DNA from: Planctomicrobium sp.
GTDB lineage: Bacteria > Planctomycetota > Planctomycetia > Planctomycetales > Planctomycetaceae
Reading direction: 5' to 3'
Assembly: GCA_029259835.1 (NCBI GenBank)
Contig: JAJDEL010000707.1
Coordinates: 1-10,528 of the forward strand
Length of the DNA: 10,528 nt
Shown: positions 1-7,332 of the stretch, in pieces
How the letters are laid out: every line of letters starts with the position of its first letter
How positions within the stretch are numbered: the stretch's first letter is position 1
Notes under the pieces: generated by a model
What the model saw: the letters and a program-made list of their open reading frames with translations, nothing else
Databases searched by the model: none
What the model was told of the DNA's origin: nothing
Program-made: the position numbers and the translations under genes

Positions 1-366
1 ATTCATCAGCCCCATCACTCCCAGCGATGCAGCAACCTGTCGCGCCAAGTCAAACTTGCCTTCAAACTCCATTGATGCGGAACTGTCGAGCAGAATCGCA
101 ACGTGCATCTCTTCTTCGTGTGCGTACAGTTTCAGGTACGGCTGATTCAATCGCGAGAAGATATTCCAGTCGACATAACGAATATCATCGCCGGCGACAT
201 ACTCTCGGTAATCGGAGAACTCGATACTTGTTCCCCCTTTGCCGGACATATGTTCCCCGCGCATCCGGTTCGTACGGCGACGCATCGGGTTCAACCGCAT
301 CCGTTCTGAGCGCGCGAGAACATCGTTCGGAAGCAAAGTTGTAAATTGTGAAGCAGCAACAGACAT
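1..366 (-). CDS. DUF58 (vWA-like) protein, N-terminal part, cut by window edge
   Basis: This is the first 122 residues of a DUF58 protein; the gene continues past the left edge. Translating the reverse strand from the ATG at 366 gives an open frame to base 1. It carries the DUF58 hallmark at residues 42-72 (GKGGTSIEF, DYREY, then DDIRYVDWN) and a vWA-type metal-site motif, LLDSSASM, at residues 92-99. DUF58 proteins are typically encoded beside MoxR ATPases and vWA membrane proteins and are thought to act with them as a chaperone-like module; the exact substrate is unknown. The start lies 6 bases after the stop of the upstream hydrolase gene, so the two are probably co-transcribed. An AGAGG stretch lies about 14 bases upstream, inside the hydrolase 3' end, and is too distant to be a convincing ribosome site. 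Family assignment is secure; function is inferred from family. Confidence 0.93.
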   Translation of the reverse strand, partial: MSVAASQFTTLLPNDVLARSERMRLNPMRRRTNRMRGEHMSGKGGTSIEFSDYREYVAGDDIRYVDWNIFSRLNQPYLKLYAHEEEMHVAILLDSSASMEFEGKFDLARQVAASLGVMGLMN

Positions 367-372
367 TTAGTT

Positions 373-1194
373 TTACTTAGCCTCTGGTTGAATTTGAGAA
401 AATAGCCAGTCCCAAACTAAGCGATTCTCTGCTGTGACATCCCAGCTATTGTGTCCGACTCCAGGGTATTCCGTGTACATTGCGCTGCCTCCAAGCTTGC
501 GATGTGCCTGAACCATTTCCCTGGAACGATTCACTTTAACGGCTCCATCGGCATCTCCATGAAACGCCCAAACCGGGACGTTCACAAATTTCTTTGCCAA
601 AGCTGGGTCGCCACCGCCACAGATCGAAACCGCAGCTGCAAATTCTTCTGGCTGGCGTTGCAGCGCATCCCAAACACCGAAACCGCCCATGGAAAGCCCA
701 CAGATATAAACGCGGTTTGCATCGATGGGCAAGTCTTTTTTCAACTGTCCAAGTAACTCAAATGTCGCAGCAAGCGGCATTGATGGTTTTGTCGGCATTT
801 TGTGTGATTCCAGTCCCCAGTCAACTTCCACCCAGCGTGTTTCATTCGGTGCCTGCGGAGCGACCACAAAGCAAGGATGCCGAGACTGCATTGCGTCGGT
901 TGCCAATTCCTGAGCGACATGCACGAGTTGCTTTGCGTTGTCGTCCCCTCGCTCTCCGGCTCCATGGAGGAAGATGACCAGGGGATACGTTTCGCCTTTT
1001 TCAATTTTCTGAGGAGAGAGTTGTCGGTATCCCAGATTCAAACCGTTCTCGGCTTGAAATGTCTTCCCTTCAAAACGACTCTCCAAACCATTCGCCTTTT
1101 CTGCACTATCAACCAACGAACAATATCCTCCGACAAAGCTGACGAACGCCGCGGCGAAACATGTACTGACTAATAGTCGATTCTGAAATCGCAT
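373..1194 (-). CDS. Secreted alpha/beta-hydrolase (dienelactone hydrolase / prolyl-oligopeptidase-like esterase)
   Basis: A 273-residue serine hydrolase, probably exported. From the ATG at 1194 it begins MRFQNRLLVSTCF, a basic then hydrophobic stretch that ends near DSA-E at about residue 32 and looks like a signal peptide. The oxyanion-hole strand is VIFLHGAGERG (about 73-83), the nucleophile elbow is GLSMGG (Ser168), the acid is in WAFHGDADG (Asp216), and the histidine is in GVGHNSW (His248). This layout matches predicted esterases of the COG4099 / prolyl-oligopeptidase-like type often annotated in planctomycetes. The substrate is unknown; an ester or peptide is likely. The same frame can be extended to a GTG at 1230, but that start lies inside a palindromic repeat and places 12 polar residues before the signal peptide, so the ATG is preferred. 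It lies between MoxR and DUF58, an unusual position. Confidence 0.88.
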   Translation of the reverse strand: MRFQNRLLVSTCFAAAFVSFVGGYCSLVDSAEKANGLESRFEGKTFQAENGLNLGYRQLSPQKIEKGETYPLVIFLHGAGERGDDNAKQLVHVAQELATDAMQSRHPCFVVAPQAPNETRWVEVDWGLESHKMPTKPSMPLAATFELLGQLKKDLPIDANRVYICGLSMGGFGVWDALQRQPEEFAAAVSICGGGDPALAKKFVNVPVWAFHGDADGAVKVNRSREMVQAHRKLGGSAMYTEYPGVGHNSWDVTAENRLVWDWLFSQIQPEAK

Positions 1195-1225
1195 TCTTGA
1201 TACTTTTCTACTCACTTGGTCAACA

Positions 1226-1248
1226 TGCACACACTGAAAGTGTGTGGC
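1226..1248. repeat. Palindromic intergenic repeat, degraded copy
   Basis: The stretch CACACACT-GAA-AGTGTGTG forms an 8-base stem with a 3-base loop. Bases 1228-1248 match bases 8777-8797 at 20 of 21 positions, so it is a second copy of the palindrome found upstream of the permease. The outer part of the stem is lost here. It sits in the 49- to 85-base gap between the MoxR stop and the hydrolase start and covers the alternative GTG start of the hydrolase. No uridine-rich tail follows, so it is more likely a dispersed REP-like element than a terminator. Confidence 0.7.
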
Positions 1249-1279
1249 TAAACGTGTTGCATTTTAAAAAGTGAAATTG

Positions 1280-2287
1280 CTACGCGGCTTGTTCGGGCAG
1301 CGCCGTCACGCACTCGTCGATCAAATCTCCCACTTGTACATTCTCCGCCTGACCGTCGTAATTGAGCAGAGCACGGTGCTTCAAGACTTCGTCTGCGAAG
1401 TATTTAATATCATCAAAAGAGACGTGGACGCGTCCTTGACTCAAGGCTCTCACACGCGCGGAGCGAATAAGTGCCTGCGCTGCTCTTGGAGAAGCTCCCC
1501 AACGAATAAATTTCTTGATTCCTTCTGGGGAAAACTCCGTCTCCGGATGTGTTGCCAACACAAGTCGACACGCAAAGTCGCGCATCGGATCGGCAACAAC
1601 AACTTTGTTGAGAACTGTTCTTAAGTGCAATATCTCTGGCCCGTTTAATATCTTTTTGACCTCGACTTGCTGTTTGAGAATCGTTCGATTCACGATGTTG
1701 TTCAGTTCATCCAGCGAGACGAACGGCACGTCAATCTTGAACAGAAAACGATCAAGTTGCGCTTCTGGCAGTGGATAAGTTCCTTCCTGTTCGAGCGGGT
1801 TTTGAGTCGCCATCACAAAGAAGGGTTGTTCAAGAGTATGAGTTTCGCCACCGGTCGTGACGGTTCCTTCCTGCATCGTTTCCAGCAGTGCCGATTGTGT
1901 CTTCGGCGTCGCCCGGTTGATTTCATCTGCCAGCAGAAGCTGAGTGAAGATCGGACCTTTGCGAAATTCAAACTGATAACGACCATTCTCGTCCGGTTGC
2001 ATCATATTCGTGCCAATGATGTCCGCTGGCATTAAGTCCGGCGTAAACTGAATACGGCGGAATTCGAGGTCAAGGACTTCAGACATCGCCTTTATCAGTT
2101 CCGTTTTCCCCAGCCCCGGAACCCCTTCGAGCAAGACGTTTCCGCCACAAATGATTGCAGTGACCGCCGCTTCGACAACACGCTGCTGACCGACGATCAC
2201 TTTGCCAATTTCCTCGCGGACTGCCTGAAAAGTCTTTTGGAACTGACTCGCCTCAGCTTGCAGAGCGTTGATGTCTTGTTCTGACAT
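1280..2287 (-). CDS. MoxR family AAA+ ATPase
   Basis: A 335-residue MoxR-type AAA+ ATPase, cytoplasmic and expected to work as a hexamer. Walker A is GVPGLGKTE (residues 55-63), Walker B is LLLADEINR (117-125, Asp121-Glu122), sensor 1 is ATQNP (160-164), the arginine finger lies in PEAQLDRF (Arg180), and sensor 2 lies in GASPRAAQALI (Arg268). Length and motifs are complete for the family. MoxR ATPases are believed to remodel or insert metal into partner proteins together with vWA proteins; here the partners are probably the 1012-residue vWA protein encoded upstream and the DUF58 protein encoded downstream. The gap to the upstream gene is 84 bases and contains a small hairpin. The ATG at 2287 has only a weak GAAAG-type site about 9 bases upstream, which is common in this phylum. 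The gene ends TAG at 1280. Confidence 0.96.
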   Translation of the reverse strand: MSEQDINALQAEASQFQKTFQAVREEIGKVIVGQQRVVEAAVTAIICGGNVLLEGVPGLGKTELIKAMSEVLDLEFRRIQFTPDLMPADIIGTNMMQPDENGRYQFEFRKGPIFTQLLLADEINRATPKTQSALLETMQEGTVTTGGETHTLEQPFFVMATQNPLEQEGTYPLPEAQLDRFLFKIDVPFVSLDELNNIVNRTILKQQVEVKKILNGPEILHLRTVLNKVVVADPMRDFACRLVLATHPETEFSPEGIKKFIRWGASPRAAQALIRSARVRALSQGRVHVSFDDIKYFADEVLKHRALLNYDGQAENVQVGDLIDECVTALPEQAA

Positions 2288-2328
2288 GAGTTCACTTTCT
2301 ATCTATTCTAGCTTGACTTAATTTTTTG

Positions 2329-2360
2329 TTTTGCCGCTCACTTCACGTGAGCTTGCCAAC
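2329..2360. repeat. Small intergenic hairpin, possible diverged palindromic repeat
   Basis: Between the vWA gene and moxR-like gene, GCTCAC (2336-2341) and GTGAGC (2347-2352) form a 6-base stem around TTCAC. The left flank TTTTGCC is identical to the left flank of the palindrome at 8772-8800, and the CACTT core is shared, while two stem positions differ on both arms in a way that keeps pairing. It may be a diverged member of the same family, or the resemblance may be chance. There is no T-run after the stem on the coding strand, so it is not a convincing terminator. Confidence 0.35.
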
Positions 2361-2371
2361 GTTTTGTCTTT

Positions 2372-5300
2372 TTACTCTTCGTCGTCTTCGCCACGTTTAC
2401 GTTTCATTGCCAGCAATCGACTCGTTGTTGTGTCTCCACCTTTTGGTGCAGCTTCGCTGACCACCCTGGCTTTCGGCTTAGACTTCTCAACCGTTCTCTT
2501 CGCTGTCTGTTGGATGTACGGACTTGGCGATCCAGTTGTTGGACGGAGAGGGTGCTCCTTCTGGGTTTTTAAATGTTTGCTCACGCTCTTTTTGCGATCA
2601 AGCAATGCACCCATGGTTTTTGTCGTCTCTGCCTTGCGGCCCATTCCCAGTGCTTGCATCACTGCGACCCAGTCAAGTTGCACGCGACGGACCGCCACAT
2701 CGAGCGGAATCAATAACGCAATCATAATCAGGAATAAGTCAAAGACAGGTTTCGAACTCGTCTTCGGCTCCCGACGATTGTAGATATCTTCTGCCGTTGT
2801 CGTTCCATCAAGTTCTCGTCCCTGTGTCTGATCCTTTATTTCCTTAAGCGTACTCATATTCGAAGTGAACTTAAGAAACTCTGGGGAGTACGAAACAATA
2901 AAGCCACCGTGGATCCGGTCTTCCCGATCACCAGATTTTCCGAGTGCCGTGACCTGAAATTGACCTTTGTCGGCGACCGGGAATGTCCCTTGATAACGTC
3001 TTGTGCCAACTTGCTTTAATGGGACGGTCAGTTCCATTCCACCGGGACCAGAAACCTTTGCTGCGACTTCGAGAAAGTCTTCCTCTGGATGGAAGTCCTC
3101 AACCATGATGATTCCCTGACCTCCAGAGTTGTACGTCCACATCCGCAGATGTCCCGCTTTTTCCACTCTGGAAATTCGAATCAATAACTGTTTGACAAAC
3201 GCTGTATATTGCTCCCAATCAACCCAGTCTGACGCCCACTGGTTTGAGAGAGACGACGTAAACGCCGCCGTCGTTCCCAAGCCGTATCGCCAAACTGCGA
3301 GAACCGGATCGGTCTCCTTTTCTGAAGCATCGTCAGGAACCGCGAACAAAACGTTTTCTGTCAGTGCGTTCTCTTTGATCGATGTGAGGACGAAACCATG
3401 CAGCTTCGGCAATCCTCCGATCCCTTCCAGGATTGCGGAGGGGAAACCGACCTCTGGAATGATTTCTTTCTCCTGGATCATGCTCCGCTTGAGTGTCTTC
3501 GCTTCCTTAATGAAGATCGAAGGGAGTTCATTCGGATCGGCAGGAAAGTAATAGCGACCATCGGTCGCATTGGCGATATTCCGCAACGTGCCGATTTCCG
3601 TTCCACCATGTGGGAAGATCGCAACGGTGGAAATGCTGACCTTTGAATCGATAAAATCCTGCATCAGCCTCGGAGATGCCAGCTGCGCATCTCCATCTGA
3701 AATGATGATCATGTGTTTTGTCGCAGCGTCACTTTTCTTGAGACCTTCCAGACCAATCTTCATCGTCGGACCAAAGGCTGGCATGTCGCCGATTGTGGCT
3801 GCATTGATTTTCGGGACCATCTCTTCGTAGTCGCCAGCAGGTGTCAATTCAAATACCCATTGCTCACCGCCCGGTCCATACGCAATGACACCAACTTCGT
3901 CCTGCTTACCTAAGACTTTGATCGCTTGCTTCGTAATGCGCTTCGCCCACGTGTTTCCTTCCGGAAATTCACACGTATGTAAAATAATCGCCAATGCCCC
4001 TTTGGGGAGAATCTTCTTTTTCGTGATATCCATCGAGACAGGCAGTGCGTCTTCGACAACCGTGCGATGATATCCCCCTGGACCGAAGCTGTTCTCGCCG
4101 CCGATCATCAGAAATCCGGTTCCCTGATTGAACACGGCATCTCGCATTGCTTGCAATTGAACTTCATCAAATGCATCGTGGGCGACATTCGCAAAAATGA
4201 CGCAATCATACGGCAACAGCGAAAGTGGATCACGCGGAAATTTGTAAGAACTCACAACTTCAACTGCCCGTTCGCTTTCTTTGATCGCCTGTTCCAGGCG
4301 TCCGTAATCGCGATCATCTTCACTGAGAGGGTCGGTCACAATCAGAACCTTCCCTTCTCCCTCAACGTAGATGTAGCCAGTCGCTTTATTGTTCTCTTCG
4401 CGTCCATCCGTTCCATCTTCGAGAATGAGCCTCGCTTCGTATTCGTAGTACCCAGGTGTTCTCAGATAAATCGGGATATCAATCCGAGTTTTTCCTTCAG
4501 CGAATTCAATGTTGATCGGCTCCTCAGTGAGCGTATCCGTTTCCCCTCCAGTGGTCTCATCGATAACCAGTTTCCCCTTACCTGCCTTCAAGGAAGAAAT
4601 AATGACAGAAGCTTCGTAAGGTTCGCCCAGTTTCACAGTCTGCGGCAAGTCGAGACGCTCGATCCAGGTTTCGTCAGTGTAGTTGTATTTCACCGGCATC
4701 ACATCAACAGTGATACCACGAGCATTGAGTTGGTCCAGCACCGACTTCAAATCACCAGCGGTTTCTGACCCATCGCTAATGAGAACGATTCGCCCATGCG
4801 TATCCTCTGGTAAGACCGCTGCTGAGAGTGAGAGGGCGTTCTCGATATTCGTGGCGTCTCGGTCGACGCGACTGTTGAACTGAATATCGTCCGGGTTCGT
4901 CATCGTATTGCCGAACGTCGTCGGAATCGGTGGCACTTCAACAGCCGCAGAACTCCCAAACGCAATCCAGCCAGCAACATCTTGAGCAGGTTTATTTGCA
5001 GTCGTGGTCGCAACAAAATTCAAAGCTTCAGTGATACGGTCCGGGTGAATCGATTCAGAAATGTCCACTGCATAAACAACCGAGAGTTGATCGCTCGTCC
5101 GCACGCGGCGCGGTCCAGCAATCAACGCGACGAAGGTGCCGACCAATAACAACCGGATAATCAACGCCTGAACTGACCTGCGACGATTCAAACCGCTCCA
5201 GCCATTAATCGCCAACCACCAGACCCAAACAGAGACAATCATCAAACCGAACCATTTCGGTTCGGTGAACGTTAACTCATCCGTAAAATCGAGAAGGAGA

Positions 5301-5410
5301 ATTGTAACCGTGTAAATCACTAGAAAAATGATCAACGGCAGCGCATCCCACCAAGTCACCTTGCTACGAGGCGATGGAAAAACACGTTTGATCATTTGTT
5401 TGAATGTCAC
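2372..5410 (-). CDS. Large membrane protein with two vWA domains and a GATase1-like domain
   Basis: A 1012-residue membrane protein. Hydrophobic segments lie at about residues 23-40, 54-68 and 83-99, followed by a first vWA domain (about 109-240) with a complete metal site: DISES (Asp116, Ser118, Ser120), Thr187 and Asp213 in ISDGSE. A beta-rich region (about 255-350) precedes a class I glutamine-amidotransferase-like fold (about 354-460) with MIGGENSFGPGGY at 435-447 but no nucleophile cysteine. A second vWA domain (about 470-630) keeps GPTM (Thr549) and ISDGD (Asp572), but LHTCEF stands where DxSxS is expected. A last hydrophobic segment (889-905) leads to a basic tail ending in acidic residues. 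The domain order resembles vWA/GATase membrane proteins of planctomycete MoxR loci. It probably displays vWA domains outside the membrane and works with the MoxR ATPase encoded next. The GTG start at 5410 has GAG 6 bases upstream; an ATG at 5395 is an alternative. Confidence 0.9.
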   Translation of the reverse strand: MTFKQMIKRVFPSPRSKVTWWDALPLIIFLVIYTVTILLLDFTDELTFTEPKWFGLMIVSVWVWWLAINGWSGLNRRRSVQALIIRLLLVGTFVALIAGPRRVRTSDQLSVVYAVDISESIHPDRITEALNFVATTTANKPAQDVAGWIAFGSSAAVEVPPIPTTFGNTMTNPDDIQFNSRVDRDATNIENALSLSAAVLPEDTHGRIVLISDGSETAGDLKSVLDQLNARGITVDVMPVKYNYTDETWIERLDLPQTVKLGEPYEASVIISSLKAGKGKLVIDETTGGETDTLTEEPINIEFAEGKTRIDIPIYLRTPGYYEYEARLILEDGTDGREENNKATGYIYVEGEGKVLIVTDPLSEDDRDYGRLEQAIKESERAVEVVSSYKFPRDPLSLLPYDCVIFANVAHDAFDEVQLQAMRDAVFNQGTGFLMIGGENSFGPGGYHRTVVEDALPVSMDITKKKILPKGALAIILHTCEFPEGNTWAKRITKQAIKVLGKQDEVGVIAYGPGGEQWVFELTPAGDYEEMVPKINAATIGDMPAFGPTMKIGLEGLKKSDAATKHMIIISDGDAQLASPRLMQDFIDSKVSISTVAIFPHGGTEIGTLRNIANATDGRYYFPADPNELPSIFIKEAKTLKRSMIQEKEIIPEVGFPSAILEGIGGLPKLHGFVLTSIKENALTENVLFAVPDDASEKETDPVLAVWRYGLGTTAAFTSSLSNQWASDWVDWEQYTAFVKQLLIRISRVEKAGHLRMWTYNSGGQGIIMVEDFHPEEDFLEVAAKVSGPGGMELTVPLKQVGTRRYQGTFPVADKGQFQVTALGKSGDREDRIHGGFIVSYSPEFLKFTSNMSTLKEIKDQTQGRELDGTTTAEDIYNRREPKTSSKPVFDLFLIMIALLIPLDVAVRRVQLDWVAVMQALGMGRKAETTKTMGALLDRKKSVSKHLKTQKEHPLRPTTGSPSPYIQQTAKRTVEKSKPKARVVSEAAPKGGDTTTSRLLAMKRKRGEDDEE

Positions 5411-5484
5411 AGTTGTCTCAAGTTGTATGAATTTTCCCCCACAATGAAGTATGGGGCTATACGATGCGATTTTCTATGTTGCTC

Positions 5485-7332
5485 TCAGTCCATTTGCAGT
5501 TCTACAACGCGGCGGTTTCCGGTATCTGCAACGGCAATCTTTCCGCCCTGGCTCACGGCAATTCCCCAAGGTGTCCAGAATTCTCCCTCACCGCGACCTT
5601 CCTGTCCATAACGACCGGACAATTCACCTTCAATCGAAATTCGAGAAATCCTTCCGGCTCCATATTCCGGAACATACAACGAACCATTCGGTCCGACTGA
5701 AATATCATACGGGTAATACAGGCCAGTCGTTTGAGCATCGGCGACCACGCGAAGAAATTTTCCATCTGGTGCAAACGCCTGAATGCGATTGTTGATGGCA
5801 TCGGCGACGTAGATGACACTTTCGTACCAAACAATTCCACTTGGTCGCTGGAATTCCCCATCTTCAGTCCCTACTGCACCGAACGTTAAAACGTACTCAC
5901 CGGTCTCAGTGAACTTCTGAATGCGGTCGTTCCCACCATATTCAGCAACGTAAATGAAGCCTTTGTCGTCTTGAGTGACTGCGGAGGAATAGATGAATTG
6001 ACCTTCACCGTGCCCTTTCTCGCCGAACATACTTTCAACTTGCCCGTTTTGGTCGAAGATCACAATTCTGTTGTAATGTGTATCGGCGACCGCGATGCGA
6101 CCATCTCTGAGAACGCAAATCCCTTCTGGTCGACCAACATCATGTTCCGGCATCCACCACTTGCGCGTCATCTTGCCAGCGGAGTCGTACACCAGCACCC
6201 GACCGACATTGTCGAGAATCAGCAAGTTGCCATCCGGTCCGTACGTCATCCCCCGCGCCGCCGGTAACATTGCTCCTTCGGCAGGCAGCAAGTATTGATG
6301 CGGTTGACTCACTCTCAATACTGGTTCCGTTCCTGACGATTCGCGGCAGCCGTTGAGCATGAACATCGCCAGAAAAAACAAACATGTTGTCACAGCACGC
6401 AACGCAACACTGGTCCCTTTTTCGAGAGGGTGAGCTAATGGTCGGTGATAAAACGTCTGAGTCGATTCTCCGTTCGCAGATTTCAATTCCGTCTCCTGAT
6501 GAGGACCTACACACCACGATTGTTCAACGACGAATTGCGACTGACCATCTTGTTCGATCACCAACTGTTCCGGTCGCAGAGACTTTAGAACCGTTGAGCG
6601 TGTCGAAGAAGAATCACTCCACCACGGTGCGTCGGCATCATCAATCCAGTTCACTGGGCCAAGCAACAGAGCGAGCGAACGATTCGGTGGCGACGAGTAA
6701 AGTTCCTGCGGGATTCCAGTCCAGGCAACTTTCCCTTCGTCAAGACAAATCACATGCTCTGCTTCTCGCAACACAACTGTAGGGGAATGGCTGGAGAATA
6801 TGAGTGAAGCGTTTGTCGCTTTCAGGTGTTGCCTGACAACCTGCCAATAGCGGTCCAGTCTGCCAGGATCGACATGAGCAAAGGGTTCATCCATGACATG
6901 AACAGATGCTTTCGTCGCCAAACTTCGAGCAACGGCAACGCGTGCCTGTTCTCCCATGGACAGCGTACTCGGTTTTTGATCGCGAATTTCTTGCAAGTCG
7001 AACCGCTCTATCAATCGACTGACCAAGCCGTCGTCTACTTCGGCGACAGCTTGCAAATGTTCTTCAACAGTCAAATGCGACCACAACCCAAAGTCAGGAG
7101 GAACCCAACTCAATTGCAAGCTGACGGCATTCGCAATTCTGATGCGTACAACTTTACCAGCCTCAGCCTTTTCAAATCCGACCAACAAATTCAGCAGAGA
7201 CGTTTTCCCTGCCCCGGATCTCCCGAGCACAGCCGTCACGCCTTCAGGTATTCCTAAACTCTCCAATTGCAGACGCGGCCTGGAGACCGGTCCGAACTGA
7301 ATGTTGTGCAAACCCCAGAGTTGATTACTCAT
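5485..7332 (-). CDS. ABC importer ATPase fused to a membrane segment and NHL beta-propeller
   Basis: A 615-residue fusion. Residues 1-312 are an FbpC-like importer ATPase: Walker A GRSGAGKTS (37-45), signature LSMGEQ (124-129), Walker B VHVMDEP (144-150), H-loop SSHSPT (His182), and a TOBE-like C-terminal domain beginning SLRPEQ (251). The Q-loop glutamine is replaced by Pro79 (WVPPDFGLW). Residues 314-328 are hydrophobic and end in a lipobox-like LNGC (Cys329), with Lys305 and Arg312 on the cytoplasmic side. Residues about 345-615 form six NHL blades with repeated starts such as PEGICV, PSGIVW and PWGIAV and ends such as VADTHYNRIVIF and VADTGNRRVV. The predicted topology is ATPase inside and propeller outside. 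The start overlaps the permease stop by four bases (ATGA), indicating translational coupling. The propeller's ligand is unknown. The fusion may reflect loss of a stop codon between an ATPase gene and a lipoprotein gene. Confidence 0.9.
   Translation of the reverse strand: MSNQLWGLHNIQFGPVSRPRLQLESLGIPEGVTAVLGRSGAGKTSLLNLLVGFEKAEAGKVVRIRIANAVSLQLSWVPPDFGLWSHLTVEEHLQAVAEVDDGLVSRLIERFDLQEIRDQKPSTLSMGEQARVAVARSLATKASVHVMDEPFAHVDPGRLDRYWQVVRQHLKATNASLIFSSHSPTVVLREAEHVICLDEGKVAWTGIPQELYSSPPNRSLALLLGPVNWIDDADAPWWSDSSSTRSTVLKSLRPEQLVIEQDGQSQFVVEQSWCVGPHQETELKSANGESTQTFYHRPLAHPLEKGTSVALRAVTTCLFFLAMFMLNGCRESSGTEPVLRVSQPHQYLLPAEGAMLPAARGMTYGPDGNLLILDNVGRVLVYDSAGKMTRKWWMPEHDVGRPEGICVLRDGRIAVADTHYNRIVIFDQNGQVESMFGEKGHGEGQFIYSSAVTQDDKGFIYVAEYGGNDRIQKFTETGEYVLTFGAVGTEDGEFQRPSGIVWYESVIYVADAINNRIQAFAPDGKFLRVVADAQTTGLYYPYDISVGPNGSLYVPEYGAGRISRISIEGELSGRYGQEGRGEGEFWTPWGIAVSQGGKIAVADTGNRRVVELQMD
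6400..6422 (-). promoter_or_regulatory. Possible internal translation start for a propeller lipoprotein
   Basis: Inside the fusion gene, an in-frame TTG at 6402-6400 is preceded 11 bases upstream by AAAAAGGGA (6422-6414), an acceptable though distant ribosome site. Starting there would give a short basic n-region, a hydrophobic stretch and LNGC, which is the layout of a lipoprotein signal peptide of 18 residues before the cysteine. The sequence may be a leftover of a formerly separate lipoprotein gene, or may still start a second product. Use is unproven. Confidence 0.25.

Noticed and set aside
27..344. Plus-strand open frames at the left edge
   Set aside because: The minus strand here encodes unmistakable DUF58 motifs in one open frame, so the plus-strand frames are shadows.
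1195..1230. Hydrolase start at the GTG at 1230
   Set aside because: The codon lies in the stem of the palindromic repeat and adds 12 polar residues before a good signal peptide that starts at the ATG at 1194.
4067..4768. A 233-codon open frame on the plus strand
   Set aside because: It lies opposite the vWA gene, whose protein has clear domains and motifs; the plus-strand product shows no recognisable family features. It is a shadow frame.
5437..5456. CCCCA ... TGGGG hairpin between the propeller gene and the vWA gene as a terminator
   Set aside because: The stem is only 5 bases with a 10-base loop and no T-run follows on the minus strand, so it is too weak to call.
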